Below are positions 41,968 to 53,800 of a DNA stretch of 64,000 nucleotides, one piece after another (the first letter of the stretch is position 1; every line of letters starts with the position of its first letter). The stretch is taken from the IMG/VR virus record IMGVR_UViG_3300009158_000031, positions 1 to 64,000 of that record; one strand, given 5' to 3'. The notes below the pieces were generated by a model. It did no database searches, was not told the origin of the DNA, and was given only the letters and a program-made list of their open reading frames with translations. The position numbers were made by a program, and so were the translations under genes. The DNA is from a virus.

Positions 41968-44013
41968 ATGGCTACACCTTTATTAAGTCCACTAAGGGTA
42001 CAAGGAGGAACATTTTATACTTTCACGTCTTCAGCTGAAGACATTTCGAAAACGTTTACTGACGATGATACTCGATTCGTCTTTTCGAAGTATGCTCTCC
42101 TTGATATCCCAGATGTAAGAACTCCATCTAATAATCGAGAAAATTATCTTGTATGGGAAGGGATTGGATCCGTTGCAGCTGGTGGAACTTCATCCGTAGC
42201 CACTTTATCAATAGATGATAATATTAATGCGGCAGAATCTCTTCAAAATTATTTACTTAATTTTGAACAATTAATCCTAGAAGGAAGTAATACTTTAGCT
42301 AGAGGATATAATCAATCTGAACTATACACAGTTTCTGAACGTTTGTTTTGGCGATGGTTAGCTCAAGTAAATGCCATTCGTTTTAAAAATGCCACTGCAT
42401 CTGAAAGTGCAGCCGGTACAAGATATACTGAAGAAGATTCTTCATCAGTTTATAATAAAGTTGTTAAATATCTAGGCGATATTGACATTATCAATAATGT
42501 ATCTAGAGACGGTCATTCATATTCAGAAATTTATTTGAATGTGCCTACTCAACATGGAAATACTCCATTTGCTCTATTCAAAACTTACCAAGATTATAAT
42601 TACTTCCCTGGAGGAATTTGGTCTAATGGAAACACTTATATTGATGGTCGTGATTCTGGATCTACTTCACCAAGTGGTTTAGATTTAAGAGCTTATTATG
42701 ATAGTGATTTAACTGATTATTACTCTACCGGTGCCACATTTGGTATGGTAACTAACAATTCAGGTTTTGCTAAAATTTCAGGAGGTAGTGCTAAACCAGT
42801 ACTCATATCTAATATGGATGGTGCTATCCTGGATTTTGAAGCCGCTTCATATCGTCCTATCGTTGATGATCCAGGTATTAATATCATTCCTGAATGGAAT
42901 GCCAGTGGTGCTGCTGGAGACTTCTCATTTAATGCAGTTCTAGTTTATTATGATGTTTATCAATCATCCAATCCTACAGTAAGAGCAAGAAACCTTTATG
43001 GTATTCTATTCCTAGATGATTATACTAACGCTTCATCTAGTTTCTCATATCTAAAAAGATTCGATAAATACAAACCAAATGCCATTACCAAACTAAATGG
43101 TAATTCATATGGATTGAAGCTAAATCTAAAATTTGATACATCTGCTGATAATGTTGGAGTTGAAACTGTAATCAATGATTACAATACATTTTCTATGGAT
43201 TTATTCATTGATGCTTCTGTTAGATTACAAGAAGCCGGTGAAATGTTTTTGCGACAAAGAAATGACGTTTCAGAAATCCGTCAAGAAATTTTAAATTTAA
43301 AAAATGTTGCATATTCTCAAGGCGGTTTAGATCTTTTAGCTCAAAGACTTTCTCTTCTGGAAAAACAATTAAATAATGCTAGATTAGCATTCTCTAGTGA
43401 AACTTCGTTATTAGATCTAATTGATAAAAATTCAGAGGATATTAGTAATATTCTTTCTGGAAGAACTAGTATTAGTTTAACCTATGATCTTGGTACTTTT
43501 ATGCCAGGTCCTGGAATTCTAATAGACAAATCAATACCTAATCAAATAAAGATTATCAATCGTAAACAAAATTACGATAATTTCGTTATTTGTAAGAATA
43601 CATCCGGACAATTGCTTACCGATGTAAATAATGGTCGAGTGGTTACTTCAACTACAAACGGAAACGTTTTAACTTTAGGTACATTTACCAATTACTTTAA
43701 ACAAAAAAATACAAATGCTGATCCTGATACTGGTATTGAAACTTTACAAGATTCTTTGTATATAAATATAGACGATACAAACGTTAAGTGGAAAAAAGGT
43801 CAAACTTTTAGATTAGTATTTAATGACCCTATAGCAACCGATGGCTACAACATGGTTTTCCGAACAGACGCTGCTAATACTTTAGGCGGTGGTGCCTATG
43901 GAAAAATAATTTATACCGTACTTACATCAGAATTATTATCATCAAAACCTATAATTGAAATTACTTGTACTGATGATAGTGGTTTCAATTTCGAATTAGA
44001 CATATTAAGATAA
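41968..44013 (+). CDS. Virion structural protein
   Basis: This 681-aa protein has an N-terminus MATPLLSPLRVQGGTFYTFT. An aromatic LFWRWLAQVNAIRFK helix lies near residue 128 and a helical coiled-coil-like stretch near residues 430-480 (LNLKNVAYSQGGLDLLAQRL). A beta-rich C-terminus follows. It starts 15 nt after the fibre-like gene and ends one base before the next structural gene. I recognise no family; the structural role is from context and composition. Confidence 0.65.
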   Translation: MATPLLSPLRVQGGTFYTFTSSAEDISKTFTDDDTRFVFSKYALLDIPDVRTPSNNRENYLVWEGIGSVAAGGTSSVATLSIDDNINAAESLQNYLLNFEQLILEGSNTLARGYNQSELYTVSERLFWRWLAQVNAIRFKNATASESAAGTRYTEEDSSSVYNKVVKYLGDIDIINNVSRDGHSYSEIYLNVPTQHGNTPFALFKTYQDYNYFPGGIWSNGNTYIDGRDSGSTSPSGLDLRAYYDSDLTDYYSTGATFGMVTNNSGFAKISGGSAKPVLISNMDGAILDFEAASYRPIVDDPGINIIPEWNASGAAGDFSFNAVLVYYDVYQSSNPTVRARNLYGILFLDDYTNASSSFSYLKRFDKYKPNAITKLNGNSYGLKLNLKFDTSADNVGVETVINDYNTFSMDLFIDASVRLQEAGEMFLRQRNDVSEIRQEILNLKNVAYSQGGLDLLAQRLSLLEKQLNNARLAFSSETSLLDLIDKNSEDISNILSGRTSISLTYDLGTFMPGPGILIDKSIPNQIKIINRKQNYDNFVICKNTSGQLLTDVNNGRVVTSTTNGNVLTLGTFTNYFKQKNTNADPDTGIETLQDSLYINIDDTNVKWKKGQTFRLVFNDPIATDGYNMVFRTDAANTLGGGAYGKIIYTVLTSELLSSKPIIEITCTDDSGFNFELDILR

Positions 44014-44014
44014 A

Positions 44015-47000
44015 ATGAGCGAAACTAAATATACATTAACTACCCTTCTTAGTGACCTACTGGCATTACAGAATAATGGTTACGAGATTATGAGTAAACT
44101 ATCTGAGGTAGTTTCTTCTAAATCAGATACCGTTGAAATACTTGTACTAGATCCTAGTGATCGTAGTAAAATGATGACTGTTAAAGTTCCATCATTCGGT
44201 GCAATGAAAGAGCAAATCTCTGCATTATCGAAAAATGTAGAAGCCCTTTCAGGTGTAGGAGAATCCGCATCTAATGTTCAATTATCTGATGGTTCATTTA
44301 GAAAAATTTTAGTTAGCGAACTTAAAAAAGAGGCTGCTAATATTCAAAAAGTTGCAAATCCAACTACTTTTAATACACGAGAAAATTGGTTCTTTGAATC
44401 TTTTCTTAATCCTTTAATGTATGTTTCATACGATCTAACTGATCAAGTTAAATTCAATACTGAAAATGTAGATGTTGCTCGTTACATCCTTAGTTTAGAT
44501 ACTTTTGAAAAAACTCAAGTATTCGAGCAAAGACTTAAAGGTAGATCAGATATTAGTTATGATGATTTTGTAAAGATTTTAATTGATTATAATATTGCCT
44601 ATTTCCTAGATAAAGACGTTATCACTGTTCCTCCTAGAGCAGTTAGATTCTATGGAGATTTTTCAGTTCTTAATGTTGAAGATTCTACAATATCTAATGT
44701 TGTAGATGGAGTAACTATACAAAACCGTCAAATCATTGTTCAACTAGATAATCTTTTCTATAATGATTCTAATTCTCCTTATTTAGCTACTCAATCTCTT
44801 AAATTAGGAGATTATCTAATAATCAAAGGTGGAAGAGGAAATACTCGATATGAAATTACATCAATCGATGGAGGTCAACGTAAAGTTGCTCTTAAATTAA
44901 TTGAAGGATTCGATCCAGTTTCAATTGGAGCTGGAGTTTTATCTTTTTATACAGAAGATGTTTCGACGATCAGCATTAATATTAATGTAGGATTCAATGA
45001 AAACTGTGTGGTATTCATTAAACCAATTGATCCAGAATCTAAATTAGAAGCTATCAAATGGTCTCCAGGATCTTCTTTCTATACAAATGAATTAACTATC
45101 GTAGATCAAGCTACAGGAAACTTAATATTCTTATCGGATTATTATAAGAATTCCGTAATTGACTTTGGTGCTTTTCTTTATTCAATGTCTAAAGAGAAAG
45201 TTCCACCTGCTATTTTCGGATTAGTTCCTGATGCTCCAAAACTTAATGCCGGAGATTTTAAAGTGGTACAAATCAATAATCATTTAACAGATACTTCACC
45301 GGCTGCTAAATTGAAAGGTCTTCAAGCAGATAAAATTCGTATTTCCGCTGATATATCTTCATTGGATGCATCTATTAATCAATTGAGATCCAAGATACAA
45401 ACCGTTAAATATACAACTACTCGTTTAAGAGATGTAGATGAGAATAAACTTAATGCGCTAATAACACAAAAAGATGCAGCAACTCAGCTATATGGTACTA
45501 CGGTTAATGAGATCGTTAAAATTGGAACAGATCCAAACTCTGATATTGTTCCTAAATACCGACTTAGAGGTTTCTTTCCAATACCACAACCTAAATTATC
45601 AGATAGAACAAACCCTCAACAAGTTGTTCAATTCAATATTCAATACCGATACTTACAGAAAAATGGAAGTGCTAATTCACCGCAACAAATTCCTTTTACT
45701 GATAACAACGGTCAACCTAGAACAGGAACTTTTTCTACATGGACAGAATACAAATCCGAAGTAAGAAAGAGAGCAGTGGATCCTACAAGCGGTTCTCAGA
45801 AATGGGTGGTTGAAGATGTTGAAAATCCTGATTATGTAAATATCAATCAAATAGATATTGCTATTCAAGCCGGAGAAGCCGTTGAATTTAAAGTTCAATC
45901 TTTATCTGAAGCTGGATGGCCAATATCGCCTTCAACTTCCGTTTATAGCGAAACTATTAAAGTTGATTTTCCTTCAGATTTAGAAGTAGATCAAGGATTA
46001 ACGAAGATAATCGAACAAGCAAAACAAGATAAAGTTAGAGTAGATCTAGAACTTGCTCTTATTCAAGATGGAGTTCCTCAACATATATCTACATCATTTA
46101 CTCAAGGAGAAAATTATTGGGCACATAACGCATTCGATATTGCTTCCGGATTCTTAACACCTGAAAATAATATTCTCTCATTATTTGATAAAATAAATGA
46201 TTTACAAACGCAAATACAAAATCTTGCTGCACTTATTACGGTTGCAAAAGGTGTATTAGTAGTTAAAGTTATTGAGGATGGTGGTACTGAATATAGTGTT
46301 GAAGCTAATAAAACGCTTAAGATTTTTGCTGGAAACTATAAAGATGAAGTTGCCGGATTAAACGTTAAGAAAGGCGTTATTATGACTAAGAATTATTATG
46401 TTCAAATTCAAAATGCCGATACATCTCCATTAGAAATGTATGCAAGAATTTGGGGTTCTAAATATCAAATTGCAAATGCATCTTATTCAGAAGGTTTTGG
46501 ATATTCTACAACGGATTCAGATTATAATACCGTTAGACGCTATGATTATGTTCCTTTAGGACTTTCAAATCCTGCAACCCTAGATGTTAATAGATATGGA
46601 ATTATCAATCGTCAACCAGAACAAAGTGCTCAAGTTAGAGGTCAATTTATTAATTCTCGTTTCCTAGCAATCGATGGAATTTCTAAATTATTTTCTAATG
46701 TTGGTGGTGCTACTTATGGAGTTGAACGTACTGACTTATTCTTACAATATGGAACTGGTGGTCTTCCATCAGCTACTACACAAGCAAATGCTCAATATGC
46801 CACTTCGTTAGATCAAATGGAATATTTTGCTGGAACTACCGCATTAAGTGCAATAACATCTTTAGCAAATGGACAGGCTGCCTCAGATTTTATTTGGAAA
46901 CCTACACCTACGGTAAATTCTAAATTTGTGGTTGGATCTACTTCATCTATTATTAATACATTCTATGATAGTGATATTCTAATTCACATTGACCATCCAT

Positions 47001-47743
47001 CAATTATTGATTGGCAAACTGCATGTGCTGGATCTACTGCAAATCTACTTAATATAACTAAAGGTACAATAAGAAATTCTCGTTTTGCTCCTGTTCAAGT
47101 TCCTAATTATGGATATGGAAGACAAAGTGCTCTTTATTTTAATGGTGCTTCTGCCGGTGCAATTGGTGCAACATATTCTAAGGTTGCCTTTGTTGAATAC
47201 GATCAATATTTATTAGGTCCTAAATCATGTGGATCTTATCTATTCCTTAATCCAAATACTCATGGAGATGTAGTGGTTGATGGTAGCGGATTCGATGCAG
47301 TTAAGACTGTGCAATTTGGTGGAGCTAATGCTATTAATATTCCCATCACTTTTCAATATCGAATGACTGATTATTTTGGATTTGGAACTTCCGGATTAGG
47401 AAAAATTGGAGGAAATCTAAATGCATCTCCGAATGCAAATGTTGAATATTCAAAAACGATTGGTATAGACATTTACACAAATCCCAAGGAAACTCAAAGG
47501 TTCTCATTTGATATTGAAATTACCGCTAGATATCGTTCTAATTCTATCGTAGGTTCTCTTTTACCAGTAACTACATTCGAATCCCAAATTAATACATTAA
47601 CTAATGTGGTTAAGAACATTAATCCTACAGTTACTCAAATTAAAGGAACTGGTATTAGTCAAGTATCGTCGGCTCCAGCTCCAAAGACTAAAGCTGGAAT
47701 TTCGTCTCTTAAGAATCTGATCAAATCTGCTAAAGGTGGTTAA
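44015..47743 (+). CDS. Large virion structural protein with coiled coil and fibronectin-like segment
   Basis: This 1242-aa protein has a helical N-terminal region (LLSDLLALQNNGYEIMSKLS). A coiled coil of about 70 residues lies near residues 432-500 (ISADISSLDASINQLRSKIQ). Next comes an Fn3-like stretch near residues 530-650 (VVQFNIQYRYLQKNGSANSP, later AGEAVEFKVQSLSEAGWPIS). The C-terminal part is Gly/Thr/Asn-rich and ends in a basic KAGISSLKNLIKSAKGG. It probably belongs to the outer baseplate or a fibre. An AT-rich gap of 77 nt follows. Confidence 0.65.
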   Translation: MSETKYTLTTLLSDLLALQNNGYEIMSKLSEVVSSKSDTVEILVLDPSDRSKMMTVKVPSFGAMKEQISALSKNVEALSGVGESASNVQLSDGSFRKILVSELKKEAANIQKVANPTTFNTRENWFFESFLNPLMYVSYDLTDQVKFNTENVDVARYILSLDTFEKTQVFEQRLKGRSDISYDDFVKILIDYNIAYFLDKDVITVPPRAVRFYGDFSVLNVEDSTISNVVDGVTIQNRQIIVQLDNLFYNDSNSPYLATQSLKLGDYLIIKGGRGNTRYEITSIDGGQRKVALKLIEGFDPVSIGAGVLSFYTEDVSTISININVGFNENCVVFIKPIDPESKLEAIKWSPGSSFYTNELTIVDQATGNLIFLSDYYKNSVIDFGAFLYSMSKEKVPPAIFGLVPDAPKLNAGDFKVVQINNHLTDTSPAAKLKGLQADKIRISADISSLDASINQLRSKIQTVKYTTTRLRDVDENKLNALITQKDAATQLYGTTVNEIVKIGTDPNSDIVPKYRLRGFFPIPQPKLSDRTNPQQVVQFNIQYRYLQKNGSANSPQQIPFTDNNGQPRTGTFSTWTEYKSEVRKRAVDPTSGSQKWVVEDVENPDYVNINQIDIAIQAGEAVEFKVQSLSEAGWPISPSTSVYSETIKVDFPSDLEVDQGLTKIIEQAKQDKVRVDLELALIQDGVPQHISTSFTQGENYWAHNAFDIASGFLTPENNILSLFDKINDLQTQIQNLAALITVAKGVLVVKVIEDGGTEYSVEANKTLKIFAGNYKDEVAGLNVKKGVIMTKNYYVQIQNADTSPLEMYARIWGSKYQIANASYSEGFGYSTTDSDYNTVRRYDYVPLGLSNPATLDVNRYGIINRQPEQSAQVRGQFINSRFLAIDGISKLFSNVGGATYGVERTDLFLQYGTGGLPSATTQANAQYATSLDQMEYFAGTTALSAITSLANGQAASDFIWKPTPTVNSKFVVGSTSSIINTFYDSDILIHIDHPSIIDWQTACAGSTANLLNITKGTIRNSRFAPVQVPNYGYGRQSALYFNGASAGAIGATYSKVAFVEYDQYLLGPKSCGSYLFLNPNTHGDVVVDGSGFDAVKTVQFGGANAINIPITFQYRMTDYFGFGTSGLGKIGGNLNASPNANVEYSKTIGIDIYTNPKETQRFSFDIEITARYRSNSIVGSLLPVTTFESQINTLTNVVKNINPTVTQIKGTGISQVSSAPAPKTKAGISSLKNLIKSAKGG

Positions 47744-47806
47744 TAAGATCTTATAGGTGATATATCATCTAATATCATAGAGTAGATCTATGAACTAAAC
47801 TAATTG

Positions 47807-47814
47807 GATAAATA
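47807..47814 (+). promoter_or_regulatory. GATAAATA motif (T4-late-like)
   Basis: GATAAATA lies 6 nt before the ATG at 47821, in a 77-nt gap that also holds the palindrome TGATATATCA near 47759-47768 and two AGATCT sites. If it were a -10 element the mRNA would be almost leaderless, so this copy is doubtful. Confidence 0.25.
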
Positions 47815-47820
47815 TATTGT

Positions 47821-50800
47821 ATGGCAAATAAGATACTAAAGAGAACCTCATTCGGTCTCATAAGAACTAATCCTAGATTATCAACTAACGTAAAAATAGT
47901 TGCAAGCTCTTCAGATGAACTTTTTCTGGAGAGTATAGACTCGAATCCAATTTTAAGTAGCTCTTTATATAAAGGGTATGGAGTACAAGGTTACTATTCA
48001 CAAGATCTTTTTAATTTTTTCAATCAAGGAAATGCAATTCCTAAAAATCTTCTTTACGAAGTATACGAAGAAGATGGAGCTATTTCAGTAAAAGATCGTT
48101 ATAAATTTCAAAGAGATTTCACATATGCTTTAGGATCTTATCCTAAAAATTCAAAGTTATATACCGAAGAATTTGCTGCATTTGCTCCTCTTTGGTTAGA
48201 ACGAGACAATATTCCTGACTATTTTATCATATTTAGAATGGATGGTCCAGTTACCAAGAATATCAATACTGCTGAATATTCTGGAATTGATAAAGATACT
48301 GATCCTATATTGGATAAACTTATTAAAAGTCCAGATCTATTTTTCTCTAATTATATTCAAAAGGCTAAAATCATTGCTCAATTTGATCTGACTGGTAACA
48401 CAAACGTTGGATCATATATTCGTCGACATGTCAATGATCCTAATTTCCCAGAAGCTCCTCTATACTTTTCGCCAGAAGAAGGAGATTTAACTTATTGGCA
48501 AGGAATATCTCTAGATGAAGGCGGATTCACTAGAAAATCAGAGCCAATTAATACTGAATATGTTTTACCAGACAAGACTATAATTGAATCTGAAGATTTT
48601 ATCACGTTTGGTTTTTCTAGAAATTCTATTGTTTGTGCAAATCTATTAAACATGGAATTTTTATTCGATGATACCGAGCAAGAAGATTACAAATTCTATC
48701 GTTACTTTGGTATGTACGTTAGTGAACAGGAATTAGGACAATTCACGATTGATCCAGATAGGCTATATGCCGATAGATTTGTTGAAAATACTCAATCACC
48801 AATTCCTATTCTTCCTAATGTAGGAGATCCAACATTAGCGGAAAATCAAATACAAACAAATCCAAAAGGTCTTAAAGTTTATCCTAGAATTATTACAGGT
48901 TCTACCGGAATTTATTCAGGTAGATTACTTACATGGGAAGAAACTCAAAAACCGAGGTTTGGTTATTTAAAAGATACCCTTGGTAATGTTTATTCAATAG
49001 ACAATAATTATAAATGGGATAGCGAATATCAAAATCCAGGAACAACGGCTAAAGGAGATACATATACCGATAGTTCATTCTTAAGAGTAAAAGATACTAC
49101 CGTCAATTGGGCAGCATTTGGCGGATTCCAAGAGCCTTTTAAGTATATTACCACTCAACAAAATGGATTGAATGGAAGTGCTAATTTTGCATTTGATGTA
49201 CTAAAAAAACCAAAAGGAAAGGATCAGATTAGAATTAAATATATCAATCCTACTAATTCAAAGGCATCTACTAAAATTACAACCGGTAATACCTTTAAAG
49301 CTTTAATAGATCAATATACAATTAGAGGAAATTCCAGTCTATCTGCCGGAACTAATGATGGAAATGAATATAGTACTTTAGGTACAACCGATCAAGTTGC
49401 TAGTTCAATAGCATTAGCTATTAATAACATAACATCATTAATTACAAGAGATCCTAGTAATTTCGGTGAAGAAATTTTATTTGAAGCGGTTTCGCAAAAA
49501 TCGACAGTAGTTGTTTATTATAAAAATACATCTGAAATTTTTAACAATATAGAATTTAGTATATTTGCTGACGTTCTTTATGCTGAAGATATACCTTATT
49601 CCAGTCCTTCCTCTTTATCTGAATGGAATCAAGAACAATATTTAGCATCTCCAATTTTTACATCAACCGGTGCCACTTATAATGCATCTCAAATGGGATT
49701 TGTTTATAAATATAAATTTGTAGGAGGAAATACGAAACCAGGTACTAGATTTATAATTGAAAAAGATTTTGTTGATAATTTCCTAGATCAAACCGATAAA
49801 ACTTATGTTAAAACCGATAAAGGATATTCTACAATAGTTCATGAATACTCGAATTATCTAGATTCTCCTCTTTATGAAGGAGCTAATATTGTTGGATTTA
49901 CCGGACTTGATAAATATTATGTTCTATCGATAACCGAGAAAACTCATTCATTAGAAATAGGAAGTGAAGGAAAGATACCTTTAAGAAAGCTAATAAAAAA
50001 TTCAGTTGGTTATCTTTCATTAATGCCTATTAGAGATTTTGATTTTGACTTCTTCAATACAGATTACAATAAAGATGGAGATGCTTCATTAGACAATCTA
50101 TTTGAATGGGAATTAGGTGAAGGAGTTTTAGGAGATGGTTATGTTGCCGGTTCTTATGCCGGAGCCACTTCGCTTTTAGTTACCACTAAAAATGCCTTCA
50201 CTAATCAAACTTTATATCCTATTCCAGTTGGTGCAAATTCACCTTCATTAAGAGTGGTATTCGCAAAAAGTCCTACTGGAGAAAAAGGTATGACCGGAGC
50301 TCTGCTTAATTTGCATGAAATATACACAACGGTAGATGGCGGAGATACTTGGAACATTTATCAATCTCTACCCGCTTTTGATTATATCGATTTAGATTGG
50401 GCAGAAAACGATATTTTTATGTCATCTTCATCGGAAGAATATCCTACTATTAGAAAATTTAGCGTTACTTCGACCGGTGCAAGTCAACTAGCAATTATAA
50501 AATTAATGGATTATCCAAATTTTGGAATGCGAACTTTATCGGCTATCAACGAAGATGAGGTTGTTTTTGCTGGAACTAGAACATATCCTGAACCAGCCGA
50601 ATATCCTGAATATTTTCCATATCAAAATCAGAATGAATTGTTCTTCTATAACAGACCTTATGGTAGATGGACTACGATAGGTGCAACCGCAATAGCTCCA
50701 ATAACCCGAGCAGATTTAGGTGCTGAAGGTATTCAAGGAGGAATTGGTCAATTTGCAAGCGGAGATCCACAAGCAACATCTTATCAATCTGCGTATATTG

Positions 50801-53800
50801 GCTCAAATTTTGGATTTAAACTTCAGGCAAATTTAGTCAATCCTTTTAATTTTTGTCAATTCGGAATACCGGGTAATACAGGAGGTGGAACTGCTGGAGA
50901 TATGCCACTTTGGAGTTGTGGTGACGGAAGATTTAAAGTTGGTCCAGATATCGTCGCATACAATGGATTAGGTGCATTACTTACTGCTCAAGATATGTCT
51001 GGTGGAGGTGCATCTGCTGAATGGGTATTTCAAAATATTTCGACTGGAGCTACTACTGTAGCAGCGTTTGGTATTACTGGATCTTATTCAGATCATTATA
51101 ATGTTATGGACGGAAAACCAGTAGGTGCCTTATCTTTCTTTAGTGTTGGAGGAGCTGGATCTAGCGCATCCGTATATTTGGGAAAAGACATGGTGCTCAG
51201 TAATTATTTAGTAAGTAATTATAATACAACTAGAAAATATGTTATCGGAAGAAATATGTGGAATCAAAATGATTTTGCTACTCAATTCGGTAATTCATTA
51301 AATTTAGTATCTGCAACCTTTCCAGAATTCGGAGGAATATTTACTGCAACTTGGAATCAGGGAGATGATCCTATCTATAATGCCTCATTTGATATGCCAG
51401 GACACTCAATTTACATACCTGAGCAAACTGGATGTGTTGCTGCAATTCCAACCGGTACAAACACCGATTCATCAATATGGGGCAAAGCGACGAATTTAGA
51501 TACTGGTTTAATTGGACCGGCAAATCTAACATTCGATTATCGACAAATGTATTGGGATACGATTCCAGCAAGTGCTCCAACTGCCGGATATGGTTATGGT
51601 TTACCTAAATTTGATGGAATTGATGGTGAATTATACCTTCAAACTGGATATGCCATAGATGCTATTCAATCGAATAATTTTACTTTTCGATCAATATATC
51701 ATGTATGGAAGTGGAGTGCTAGTCTAAGTCAATGGCGATGGGAAGATCGTACTCTTTATGATAATGAAATAGCGGTTAAAACGGTTACATTTGAAGATAA
51801 ACCTATTTGGTTTGGTGTAGCTCCTCTAGGAGGAATTGAGGCAGTAGAAGCTAGTGGCACTGGAAACTTAAATACTGGAGGAACTATTTTCTCATGGGAT
51901 GAAGATAGAGGAATTCAAGTTCTTTATTATTTTGGTGGAACTGCTACAGTTCAACCAAGAGGTTCTTTGATTGACGATCCAACAAACTCGGGTTTTCATC
52001 GACTTTTCGGTTGCGCAAGTGGAGGACCTTTTAGTCTTGATCTAGATGCCCTTTATTCAACTGCTCTTCCGGCAAATTTTATGTTTCCTAAAGATAATAC
52101 TGGACAATTCCAAGCTAACAACGGTTCGATGTTTACCACAACATCCACTTTTGGAAGTGGTATTTTAGGAGGAATTTCGATTGGATCTTCGGCAAATCCT
52201 CATAGATTACATGGAGTATCATCCGCTGGAGGAATTGGCGGACAAGGAGTTGTATGGAGCTATGATGCTAATTTACCAATTAATGTTAGTACTTCATATC
52301 AAGTAGAAGCTAATTTTAAAGGAGCTACAAATGGAGCTAATCCTCTTTATGCTCCATTCCAAGGTCCTGAAGGATTCGTTTATGGAGATGTTTATAGCGG
52401 ATCCGATTTTGGATTAGGAGCTCTTTATAAAATTGCTCCGATTGCTCCTACTGGACAGGTTTGGTATGGAAATTTTGACACTAATTATATTTCCGGTTTA
52501 ACTGGATCCGGTACTATATTTGAAGATTATGATGGAGAATCCGAATTCGTTTCGATATCTGCTACTAAATCTGCGCAATTCCATACTGTTGGTAATACGG
52601 TAGTTGCACTATCGAATTATTCAACTGGCCTTATAGGATCTGTAGGAGCTAGTGCTGGTCCCTGGATTTATGGAACTAAATTTATAGGTTCCACTTCGTT
52701 ATCCAATCAATATCAACCAATGGGACCTACTGGAGCCAGTGTTGGAGGTACTTCTGGTGGATACTTCTATTCATTTAATCGAGTAAAGAATTTCCCTTGG
52801 TTAGGATCCACTGCAAATCCGGATTATTATGTTGTAAGTGGACAATCCACATTCGCTAATACTTCTGGAGCAACTTCAATTGTAATATCTAGAGGAATTA
52901 CTGGATTCTCACCTATAACAGATTACGGTATAATTAAACCGATACCTACTAGTCTTAATTTAGGTTCTGGTCCAGCATACTCAACATCGGCACATGAAAA
53001 TGATTTTGGATTATTATCTTTATGGACCTTAACTCAAGGAGGAAATCTTCTAAATTCAGTTATCGGAACAACTTCAGTCAATGTGGCATGGGGAAGTATC
53101 ACTTTACCAGGAGCTACTAATACAAGTCCTTCATTTGGAGAAGATCTAGAAATATTCCCAGTAGATATTCCTGATGAAAATCCATTTGTTCAATGGTGGG
53201 CGCTTACCGAGGAATCTAGAAACAATGTTACCGAAGCCGTTGGTGCTGAATCTCCTTTTACCATCACTGGAGGATTCCAAAAACTTATTGGTTTATACAA
53301 TGAATATGATGATACGGCAGATGACATAACAAATGAATATGATCGTCTAAAAGAAAATGACAATCCTACACTTTCAGTTTATTCTAGAGTAGTTCCATTT
53401 ATAAACAAATGGGTTTATGATAATGAATCAACTGACGTTAGAGAAAATGGATATCGTCTAAATGTCGATCAAGCATTCGGTATGTTCAATTTTACGCCTT
53501 CATTTGATGAATATAATAGAAATCCCAAGCTATTTACTCATGAATGGTATTATCTACAAGAATATCCCAAGTATATGACATTCGATGAAAAGCGAAATTC
53601 ATTTTCATATTTCGATTCAGCAATTATTAATCCTACTGGACCTACTGGTGATTATGCTTCTTATACAGGAATAACCGGATCTTCCGGTGGTGGTTTATAT
53701 AGTATAGTCGATGATTATTTCGTTGATTATTTCACTAGAGAAACGGTGGATGGAAATCCAGTGCCTAGAGATTTTAGATATTCAATATTCAATGGTGGAA

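Noticed and set aside
45474-45764. 96-residue alternative-frame plus-strand gene inside the 1242-aa protein gene
   Set aside because: It sits wholly inside a well-supported long gene in another frame, with no start context or recognisable product.
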